Below are positions 1-5,054 of a stretch of DNA of 5,054 nucleotides, piece by piece. Position 1 is the stretch's first letter. Every line of letters starts with the position of its first letter. The position numbers and the translations under genes were made by a program. Below the pieces are notes generated by a model. The model had not been told where the DNA came from. It saw nothing but the letters and a program-made list of their open reading frames with translations, and made no database searches. The stretch lies in NCBI GenBank assembly GCA_900544465.1, contig UQVT01000138.1, positions 1-5,054 of the forward strand, in the 5' to 3' direction. This stretch comes from an uncultured Collinsella sp. GTDB lineage: Bacteria; Actinomycetota; Coriobacteriia; Coriobacteriales; Coriobacteriaceae.

Positions 1-40
1 AGAAGCCCTCGCCGCACGAAGTGCGCAGCGAGGGCTTCTT
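1..40. terminator. Strong intrinsic terminator hairpin downstream of ilvE, possibly bidirectional
   Basis: The outer stem pairs 1-12 (AGAAGCCCTCGC) perfectly with 28-39. An inner stem pairs 13-17 (CGCAC) with 21-25 (GTGCG) around a GAA loop, with CA (26-27) bulged on one side. The arm on the plus strand ends in CTTCTT, a short U-rich tail. On the minus strand the hairpin lies 59 bases after the ilvE stop, so it can end the ilvE transcript; the tail on that side lies beyond the window edge. It may also terminate a gene arriving from the left on the plus strand, which cannot be seen. Confidence 0.8.
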
Positions 41-98
41 GCATGTCCGAGGACGCGCCGGGAGGGAACTTGCTCTCTGCCCGGATAGGTAAGACAGC

Positions 99-1151
99 TT
101 ACGCGACGGTGTAAACCCAGTTGTGCTTGTCCTCGACAGCACCAGACTGGATACCAGTCAGGGTCTCGCGGAGCTTCTTCATCACAGGCCCGATCTCGGT
201 GTAGCCAGCCGGGAAGGTCACGGTCTCGTCGGCGCCGTAAACCTTGTTGTCGATCTCGCCAACCGGGGAGATGACGGCAGCGGTGCCGCACAGGCCGCAC
301 TCCACAAAGGTGCCGGCCTTGACCTCGGCCCACTCGACGGGACGCTGATCGACGGTCATACCCAGGTCCTGAGCAACCTGAACGAGCGAACGACGGGTGA
401 TGGAAGGCAGGATGGAGTCGGTGTGCGACTGCGGAACGACGAGCGTACCGTCCTCCTTCACGAACAGGACGTTGGCGCCGCCGGTCTCCTCGACATAGGT
501 GCGGGACTCGGAGTCGAGATACAGGTTCTCGGCATAGCCCTCGCGATGGGCCTCCATCGTGGGCTTGAGGGACATGGCGTAGTTCAGGCCGGCCTTGATA
601 TTGCCGGTGCCGTGCGGTGCGGCACGGTCGTACTCGGAAACGCGCAGCTTAACGGGCTTAAGGCCACCCTTAAAGTACGGACCGACCGGGGTCACGAGAA
701 TGCGGAACGTGTACTCAGGAGCGGGAGCCACGCCAATCACGTCACCGGAGCCGATCATAAACGGACGCACGTACAGGGTCGCACCGGAACCGAAGGGCGG
801 AACCCAGGCGGCGTTTGCAGAAACGACCTGCTTGACAGCCTCGACGAACTTGTCCTTGGGGAACGGGGGCATCTCGAGGCGCTGGGCAGAGTTATACATA
901 CGCTCGGCGTTCATGTCGGGACGGAAGCAGACGATGCTGCCGTCCTCGGCGGTGTAAGCCTTCAGGCCCTCAAAGACCTCCTGGCAGTAATGGAAGATGC
1001 CGCCGCACTCGGAGACATGCAGGGTGTGGTCGGTGGTCAGGCCGCCCTCGTCCCACTCGCCGTCCTTCCAATGGGCCTCGTAGCTGTAATCGGTCTTCAT
1101 GTAGCCAAAGCCGAGGCTACCCCAATCGATATCCTTCTTCTCGACAGTCAT
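99..1151 (-). CDS. ilvE: Branched-chain amino acid aminotransferase (class IV PLP fold)
   Basis: This 350-residue cytoplasmic enzyme transfers amino groups between Leu, Ile or Val and 2-oxoglutarate, the last step of branched-chain amino acid synthesis and first of breakdown. The sequence shows the N-terminal EVFEGLKAY block (59-67), the RPFMIGSGDVIG region (129-140), the PLP lysine K186 in GTGNIKAGLNYA, the EETGGANVLFV cofactor block (221-231) and the GTAAVISPVG phosphate-binding loop (289-298). The C-terminus, with GIQSGAVEDKHNWV (333-346), is typical of the longer IlvE/BCAT2 subgroup, and the length is normal. The frame stays open upstream to a GTG at 1301, but that 50-residue extension is Arg-rich, unlike the family and without a ribosome site. 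The ATG at 1151 has TAAGGAG 6 bases upstream and starts where family members start. The gene appears monocistronic. CGLC at 285-288 forms a CxxC pair next to the active-site loop. Confidence 0.96.
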   Translation of the reverse strand: MTVEKKDIDWGSLGFGYMKTDYSYEAHWKDGEWDEGGLTTDHTLHVSECGGIFHYCQEVFEGLKAYTAEDGSIVCFRPDMNAERMYNSAQRLEMPPFPKDKFVEAVKQVVSANAAWVPPFGSGATLYVRPFMIGSGDVIGVAPAPEYTFRILVTPVGPYFKGGLKPVKLRVSEYDRAAPHGTGNIKAGLNYAMSLKPTMEAHREGYAENLYLDSESRTYVEETGGANVLFVKEDGTLVVPQSHTDSILPSITRRSLVQVAQDLGMTVDQRPVEWAEVKAGTFVECGLCGTAAVISPVGEIDNKVYGADETVTFPAGYTEIGPVMKKLRETLTGIQSGAVEDKHNWVYTVA

Positions 1152-1157
1152 ATGTCG

Positions 1158-1164
1158 CTCCTTA
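1158..1164 (-). promoter_or_regulatory. Ribosome binding site of ilvE
   Basis: On the minus strand this reads TAAGGAG, a near-perfect anti-16S match, 6 bases before ATG at 1151. It decides the start against the in-frame GTG at 1301, which has no comparable site. Confidence 0.85.
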
Positions 1165-1304
1165 CATACACAGTTGCAAACTCGCGAACCCGCACGCAAG
1201 GACCGAGGCCGGCCGCGTCGCAACGTCGCACGCCCGGAGCGTAGAGCCGGACGGGACACGCAAACAGCATCAAAGCCGATGGCACGTCGATTCGCATGCA
1301 CGAG

Positions 1305-1333
1305 ATTGTACTCCGCACGCGCGTCGGATAAAA
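1305..1333 (-). promoter_or_regulatory. Candidate ilvE promoter
   Basis: The minus strand has TACAAT (1305-1310) as a -10 box. Seventeen bases upstream is TTTTAT (1328-1333), a weak -35. An AT-rich island continues upstream to about 1365, in sharp contrast with the GC-rich surroundings, and could act as an UP element or operator zone. The start point would be near 1298, giving a leader of about 147 bases. The -10 is good and the -35 poor, so the exact placement is uncertain. Confidence 0.4.
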
Positions 1334-1370
1334 CGTTTTTCTTTAACTAACTAAAGTATTTTCATTTGAC

Positions 1371-1410
1371 CGAAGCAAGAAGGCCCGCCACCGTAAGCGG
1401 TGACGGGCCT
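1371..1410 (-). terminator. Intrinsic terminator of the dedA-family gene
   Basis: A 13-base-pair stem (1381-1393 with 1398-1410) carries a TAAG loop on the plus strand. Its single mismatch becomes a G-U wobble in the minus-strand RNA. Reading on the minus strand, the stem is followed by a U-rich tail, TTCTTGCTTC, over 1371-1380 and the stem edge. The plus-strand side lacks a U tract. It sits 30 bases after the dedA stop and upstream of the ilvE promoter, so the two minus-strand genes are separate units. Confidence 0.85.
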
Positions 1411-1439
1411 CAACGGCACGGTTTGCGCGCTGGCTCGAG

Positions 1440-2087
1440 CTACGCGTTCTTTTTACCGAGCTTAGCCTTAACCAGACCGACCACGGTCGGGATGATCGAC
1501 ACGGCGACAATCCCGATGATCAGCAGCTCAAAGTGCTCCTGCACAAACGGAATGCCACCAAAGAAGTAACCCAGCAGCGTAAAGACCGTCGACCAGGTAA
1601 TGCCACCCAACACGTTAAAGACGACAAAGTTGCGCCAATGCATGCCGCCCATGCCGGCGATAAAAGGCACAAAGGTGCGGATGAACGGAAAGAAGCGGCC
1701 GAGGAAGATGGCCAGATGGCCCCACTTGTCCAAGAAATCCTCGGACTTTTTGATGCGCTCGGGCGTCATGGCCTTCACTTTGCCCGAGGCAATGATCTTG
1801 CGGCCAAAGAAGTGGCCGATCATAAAGTTGCACTGATCGCCCAAGATGGCGGCCGTCCATGCGACGGCCAACAGGGCCACGATGTTAAAGCCGCCGTTAT
1901 GGGCAAAGAAGCCCGAGGCAAACAGCAGCGAGTCGCCGGGAAGGAACGGGAAGAACACCACGCCCGTCTCGATAAAGATGATTAGGAACACGCAGCCGTA
2001 GGCCATAAGCGGGCCGGCGGCGATCCAGCTAGCGATCGCGGTGCGCGGGTCCTTAAGCAGCTCGGCGATAAAATTGATGAAACCCAT
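1440..2087 (-). CDS. DedA-family integral membrane protein (SNARE-associated / VTT domain)
   Basis: This 215-residue polytopic inner-membrane protein belongs to the DedA family. Some bacterial members act as undecaprenyl-phosphate flippases or are needed for proton-dependent drug and pH tolerance; which role applies here cannot be told. Visible are IETG (39-42) with E40, FLPGDS (48-53) with D52 at the start of a re-entrant segment, D84, and GRFFPFIRTFVPFIAGMGGM (130-149) with R131 and R137. From memory, these match the essential E39, D51, R130 and R136 of E. coli YqjA. Hydrophobic segments lie near 28-46, 66-84, 155-178 and 187-206. The tail is Lys-rich (VKAKLGKK), probably cytoplasmic. A TTG at 2126 would add 13 residues, but GAGAGG 9 bases before ATG 2087 and the family's usual N-terminus favour 2087. 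It is divergent from cysE. Confidence 0.93.
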   Translation of the reverse strand: MGFINFIAELLKDPRTAIASWIAAGPLMAYGCVFLIIFIETGVVFFPFLPGDSLLFASGFFAHNGGFNIVALLAVAWTAAILGDQCNFMIGHFFGRKIIASGKVKAMTPERIKKSEDFLDKWGHLAIFLGRFFPFIRTFVPFIAGMGGMHWRNFVVFNVLGGITWSTVFTLLGYFFGGIPFVQEHFELLIIGIVAVSIIPTVVGLVKAKLGKKNA

Positions 2088-2096
2088 GAAGTAAAA

Positions 2097-2102
2097 CCTC
2101 TC
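2097..2102 (-). promoter_or_regulatory. Ribosome binding site of the dedA-family gene
   Basis: The minus strand reads GAGAGG, 9 bases before the ATG at 2087. This selects that start over the in-frame TTG at 2126 and GTG at 2120, neither of which has a good purine-rich site. Confidence 0.65.
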
Positions 2103-2133
2103 AGTTGTGGGCGCGGACACGTCCAAGTTGACC

Positions 2134-2139
2134 AGTATA
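2134..2139 (-). promoter_or_regulatory. Candidate -10 box for the dedA-family gene
   Basis: TATACT on the minus strand lies 46 bases upstream of the ATG at 2087, leaving a leader of about 40 bases. No recognisable -35 is found at 16-18 bases spacing, where the sequence is GC-rich (GGCCCG). The call therefore rests on the -10 alone and its position. Confidence 0.3.
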
Positions 2140-2242
2140 CGGTTGCGATGCGAGCGCGGGCCAAACCCCTCAAAAGTCTTACTTCATTACCAGCAAGTTT
2201 GCATAACTGACACTTGTCGCCCAAAGCAAAGCAAGATCGCCC

Positions 2243-2270
2243 TTCCTAATCCCTAGCGAATCGCTATACT
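2243..2270 (+). promoter_or_regulatory. Candidate cysE promoter
   Basis: TATACT (2265-2270) is a strong -10 box. TTCCTA (2243-2248), 16 bases upstream, is a weak -35 match. Transcription would start near 2277, giving a leader of about 35 bases before the GTG start. A perfect palindrome overlaps the spacer and the first two bases of the -10. Confidence 0.5.
2254..2266. promoter_or_regulatory. Perfect 13-base palindrome in the cysE promoter, candidate operator
   Basis: TAGCGA and TCGCTA flank a single central A. The palindrome ends inside the -10 box, so a bound protein would block RNA polymerase. No regulator is identified. It could be chance, since six-base half-sites arise by luck in a few kilobases, but the location is what an operator would need. 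Confidence 0.3.
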
Positions 2271-2297
2271 TTATTGAATCGCATTGTCACGGCGCTA

Positions 2298-2304
2298 AGG
2301 GAGG
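2298..2304 (+). promoter_or_regulatory. Ribosome binding site of cysE
   Basis: AGGGAGG lies 7 bases before the GTG at 2312. It supports GTG as the start codon; there is no in-frame ATG near the beginning of the protein that would fit as well. Confidence 0.75.
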
Positions 2305-2311
2305 GCGGCCG

Positions 2312-3016
2312 GTGAGCTTTATCAACACCATTCGTGAGGACATCAAGACCGTCCAGGCGCAGGACCCTGCCGCGCAAAACGGTCTGGTCATCTTCCTTTC
2401 CTACCCCGGCTTGCACGCCAAGTGGAACCACGTGCCCGAGCACTGGCTGTGGGAACACGGTCATCGATCTCTCGCCCGTGTGCTCTCGCAAATCACCCGC
2501 CACATCACCGGCGTCGAGATTCATCCCGCCGCGCAAATCGGCAAGCACTTCTTTATCGACCACGCCATGGGCGTCGTTATTGGCGAGACTGCCATCGTGG
2601 GCGACAACTGTGTGCTCTACCAGGGCGTCACGCTCGGCGGCACCGGCAACGAGACCGGCAAACGCCACCCCACCCTGGGCAACAATGTCACGGTGGGCAC
2701 GGGCGCCAAGGTGCTTGGCAACATCCACATTGGCAACAACGTCAAAATCGGCGGCAACTCGGTCGTCGTCAAGGACGTGCCCGACAACTGCACCGTCGTG
2801 GGCGTGCCCGGGCGCATCATCAAGCGCAACGGCTGCCGCGTGTTCGAGGAGAGCTTCGACGCCAAGCAGCATCGCGAGTACATGCCCGACGATGCCGCCG
2901 AGCAGAGCGCCCTCAACCGTCAGGGCATCACCGAAAACGCCCGTCGCGTCAAGGAACTCGAGCAGGAGGTGGCCGAGCTCAAAGCCCTCGTCGCCAAGCT
3001 CGTGGACGAGCGCTAG
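2312..3016 (+). CDS. cysE: Serine O-acetyltransferase (short CysE/EpsC type)
   Basis: This 234-residue cytoplasmic enzyme makes O-acetylserine from serine and acetyl-CoA, the committed step of cysteine synthesis. A short helical N-terminal part (1-65) precedes a left-handed beta-helix of hexapeptide repeats (about 66-168). VEIHPAAQIG (68-77), IDHAMGVVIGET (82-93), GVTLGGTG (105-112) and KRHP (117-120) are diagnostic. H84 corresponds to catalytic H158 and H119 to H193 of E. coli CysE. E69 stands where E. coli has D143, as is common in short-form enzymes. The C-terminal 211-231 stretch has leucine/valine heptads suggesting a short coiled coil. The protein ends in VDER, not the terminal Ile that E. 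coli CysE inserts into the CysK active site. No cysK lies beside it here. GTG start with a good ribosome site; own promoter and terminator. Confidence 0.96.
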   Translation: MSFINTIREDIKTVQAQDPAAQNGLVIFLSYPGLHAKWNHVPEHWLWEHGHRSLARVLSQITRHITGVEIHPAAQIGKHFFIDHAMGVVIGETAIVGDNCVLYQGVTLGGTGNETGKRHPTLGNNVTVGTGAKVLGNIHIGNNVKIGGNSVVVKDVPDNCTVVGVPGRIIKRNGCRVFEESFDAKQHREYMPDDAAEQSALNRQGITENARRVKELEQEVAELKALVAKLVDER

Positions 3017-3051
3017 AAGCGGACGGCCACCGACAACATTGACGCCAACAC

Positions 3052-3093
3052 AAAAGGCGCGCCAGGGAATCCGCCCCCGGCGCGCCTTCTTTT
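3052..3093. terminator. Bidirectional terminator between cysE and the converging ABC gene
   Basis: A 10-base-pair stem, AAGGCGCGCC (3054-3063) with GGCGCGCCTT (3079-3088), encloses a 15-base loop whose GGG and CCC runs can extend the pairing. On the plus strand it is followed by TTCTTTT, and it starts 35 bases after the cysE stop. On the minus strand the stem is followed by TTTTGTG, and it lies 33 bases after the ABC gene stop. One hairpin thus serves both convergent genes. Confidence 0.87.
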
Positions 3094-3126
3094 CGATGTG
3101 ACATGCGGGACTGCCCCTTTGTCACC

Positions 3127-5054
3127 TTATGCGAACTGGCTTAGGTAGAGGTCGGCGTAAGCGCCCTCGGCAGCCAGCAGCTCCTTGTGCGTACCCTGCT
3201 CGATAATATTGCCGTGGTCCATGACCAGGATGAGGTCGGCATCGACGATCGTCGACAGACGGTGCGCGATTACAAAGCTCGTGCGCCCGCGCATGAGCGC
3301 GTCCATGGCGCGGCCGATAGCAAGCTCGGTGCGCGTGTCCACGCTCGACGTCGCCTCGTCCAGGATGAGAATCGCCGGGTTGTTGAGCAGCACGCGCGCA
3401 ATGGTCAGCAGCTGACGTTGGCCCTGGCTGATGCTCTCGGCATCGTTAGCCACACGCGTGTCGTAGCCCTGCGGCATAGTGCGCACAAAGAAGTCGACCT
3501 GAGCGGCACGTGCAGCCGCGACAATCTCCTCGCGCGTCGCCTCGGGACAGCCATAGGCGATGTTCTCGGCAATGGTGCCATCGAACAGCCAGGCGTCCTG
3601 CAACACCATGCCAAACTGCTGGCGCAGCTCGCCGCGATCCATGCGGCTCGTGTCCACGCCGTCGAGGGTAATGCGACCACCGTCGATCTCGTAGAAGCGC
3701 ATGAGCAGATTGATGAGCGTGGTCTTACCCGCACCCGTGGTTCCCACCACTGCGATCTTCTGACCCGGCTCGGCGGTAAACGACACGTCGCGCATAAGCG
3801 GCTTGTCGGGCGAATATCCAAAGCGCACGTGCTCAAAAGCGACACGGCCCTCCACCTTGCCCGGCAGCTTGGCGGCGGCCGCCGGCAACGGATCGGCTTC
3901 CATCTCGGACTCGTCGAGCAGGTCGAACACGCGCTCGGCGCTCGCCAGCGCGCTCTGCAGCGAGTTAAAGGTAAACGACAGCTGCGTCATGGGCTCGGAC
4001 GCCTCATAGATAAACTGGAAGAACGCCTGGAACACGCCGACGGTCATATGCCCGGCAACCAGCATGCTGCACCCCACCAGCGCAATCACGATCTGCGCCA
4101 AGCGGCCGATAAAGCGCACCGCGGGACCGACGGCGTTAATCATAAAGTCGGCCTTGGTGCTCACGCGCGCCAGCTCCCTCGAAGCCTCGTGCACCTCGGC
4201 AGAGCTCTGGCGCTCGCGGTTAAACGCACGGATTACCAGACGGCCCGAGTAGCCTTCCTCGACCGCGCTCGTAATCTTGGACACCCACTCCTGGCGCTCG
4301 CCCGTCACATCGTGCGTGCGGCGCGAAACGACCTTCGTCACCAGCAACGAAAGCGCCGTAAAGAACAAAAAGACAAGCGTGAGCGGCACGCTAAACACGA
4401 ACATCACGCTCACGGCGCCCACCACGGTACCGATCGACACCAGAAGCTGCAGCAAGCCGCGCTGCATGCTCTCGGACATCTTGTCCAAGTCATTGGTCGC
4501 ACGGCTGACGACCTCGCCGGGTCGATGCGCGTCAAAGTAGGCAAGCGGCAGACGGTTGAGCTTTTGCGCGATGCGGTTGCGTAGGCGCAGGTTGAGGCGC
4601 TCGGCAACGCTCGACATCAAAAAGCTCTGAAGCGCGTAGAACGAGGCGGCGGCGGTCCAGATCATAAAGTAGATGAAGATGGTCCTGCCGCAGTTCTCCC
4701 AGGTAATGCTGAAGGTTGTGTTGTTGGCAAACGCCAGCTTCATGTGCCCCCACAGCTCATCGATCACGCGGGCGCTGTAAGCCGGCGCCGCGGTGTTAAA
4801 GATGGCATAGAACACGATGCTCGCGAACACGGTATAGAAGCGCCAATGGTCGCCGGCGGCCTCGCTCCACAGGCGGCGCACCGTCGCCCAGGTGTCGCGG
4901 GGCGTCTCGTCCTCGTCCTCGTCGTCAACGTCGCGCATGCGCTCCGCCTCGGCGCGGGCGCGCTCGTCCTCGGCGCGCTCGTTTTCCTCGTAGAGTGCCT
5001 GGCGGCGAGCCTCGCGCTCCGCCGCCTTGGCGGCTTCGTCCAGGTCGGGCGCGA
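3127..5054 (-). CDS. ABC exporter half-transporter (TMD-NBD fusion), N-terminus cut by the window edge
   Basis: This is a type IV (exporter-fold) ABC half-transporter, resembling the MdlB/YfiC/TM288 group that works as heterodimers; substrate unknown. Counting from the ATG at 4938 (603 residues), the membrane domain spans about 33-330 and the ATPase about 365-600. The ATPase shows Walker A GTTGAGKT (399-406), Q-loop Q447, signature ISQGQ (503-507), Walker B ILILDE (523-528) with catalytic E528, D-loop SSVD (531-534) and switch H559, so it appears catalytically competent. The frame has no stop between 4938 and 5054. Those 38 codons are strongly G/C-ending and encode an Ala/Glu/Arg-rich helical stretch leading into an acidic patch (DDEDEDE). 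I therefore take the ATG at 4938 as internal and the gene as partial. A partner half-transporter may lie off the right edge. Its stop is shielded by the shared terminator. Confidence 0.93.
   Translation of the reverse strand, partial: APDLDEAAKAAEREARRQALYEENERAEDERARAEAERMRDVDDEDEDETPRDTWATVRRLWSEAAGDHWRFYTVFASIVFYAIFNTAAPAYSARVIDELWGHMKLAFANNTTFSITWENCGRTIFIYFMIWTAAASFYALQSFLMSSVAERLNLRLRNRIAQKLNRLPLAYFDAHRPGEVVSRATNDLDKMSESMQRGLLQLLVSIGTVVGAVSVMFVFSVPLTLVFLFFTALSLLVTKVVSRRTHDVTGERQEWVSKITSAVEEGYSGRLVIRAFNRERQSSAEVHEASRELARVSTKADFMINAVGPAVRFIGRLAQIVIALVGCSMLVAGHMTVGVFQAFFQFIYEASEPMTQLSFTFNSLQSALASAERVFDLLDESEMEADPLPAAAAKLPGKVEGRVAFEHVRFGYSPDKPLMRDVSFTAEPGQKIAVVGTTGAGKTTLINLLMRFYEIDGGRITLDGVDTSRMDRGELRQQFGMVLQDAWLFDGTIAENIAYGCPEATREEIVAAARAAQVDFFVRTMPQGYDTRVANDAESISQGQRQLLTIARVLLNNPAILILDEATSSVDTRTELAIGRAMDALMRGRTSFVIAHRLSTIVDADLILVMDHGNIIEQGTHKELLAAEGAYADLYLSQFA

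Noticed and set aside
123..1244. Plus-strand open frame of 373 codons antisense to ilvE
   Set aside because: It mirrors the ilvE codons, has no recognisable domain or ribosome site, and ilvE is unmistakable on the other strand. Long antisense frames are common in GC-rich genes.
1152..1301. N-terminal extension of IlvE from the GTG at 1301
   Set aside because: The 50 extra residues are Arg/Cys-rich and unlike the family, the GTG has no ribosome site and lies only 4 bases after the candidate -10 box.
1152..1380. T-box or other riboswitch upstream of ilvE
   Set aside because: No T-box sequence, no specifier-loop-like structure and no terminator/antiterminator pair with a U tract could be found before the gene.
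2194..2216. Inverted repeat CAAGT...ACTTG in the dedA-cysE intergenic region
   Set aside because: Five-base arms with a 13-base gap are expected by chance, and there is no U tract or promoter overlap.
2222..2235. CAAAG repeats (nearly three copies) in the dedA-cysE intergenic region
   Set aside because: It is too short to support a repeat element or iteron and has no link to a promoter box.
2264..2872. Minus-strand open frame of 202 codons antisense to cysE
   Set aside because: It lies opposite a clear serine acetyltransferase with hexapeptide repeats and has low-complexity shadow composition.
3187..4584. Plus-strand open frame of 465 codons antisense to the ABC transporter
   Set aside because: It is His/Arg/Leu-rich composition typical of a reverse-complement shadow. 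All ABC motifs are read on the minus strand.

Overview
The window looks like ordinary chromosomal DNA from a GC-rich bacterium. Gene content, strong G/C preference at third codon positions, GTG start use and compact hairpin terminators with a TTCTT-type tail fit an actinobacterium of the Coriobacteriia, possibly Collinsella. This assignment is an inference from style and protein flavour, not from a marker gene.

From left to right, the window opens with a strong hairpin (1-39). The minus-strand branched-chain aminotransferase gene ilvE (99-1151) follows, with a roughly 290-base upstream region holding a candidate promoter and leader. A minus-strand terminator (1371-1410) closes the next gene, a DedA-family membrane protein (1440-2087, minus). 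A 224-base divergent intergenic region carries candidate promoters for dedA and for cysE on the plus strand. cysE (2312-3016) encodes serine O-acetyltransferase. A bidirectional terminator (3052-3093) separates cysE from a converging minus-strand gene for an ABC exporter half-transporter. That gene ends at 3127 and stays open through the right edge at 5054, so its N-terminus is missing.

The four genes look like separate transcription units: each gene end has its own hairpin, and cysE is divergent from dedA and convergent with the ABC gene. Two are amino-acid metabolism genes: ilvE for Leu/Ile/Val transamination, and cysE for the first committed step of cysteine synthesis from serine. The other two are membrane proteins, a DedA-type likely lipid-carrier or ion transporter and an exporter half. 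Nothing indicates a shared pathway or a mobile or defence system.

I found no tRNA, rRNA, CRISPR, insertion sequence or recognisable riboswitch, and no convincing undescribed system. The most useful second-look items are the ABC reading frame continuing past its first obvious ATG, a short upstream reading frame overlapping the ilvE start codon, and a perfect palindrome abutting the cysE -10 box.
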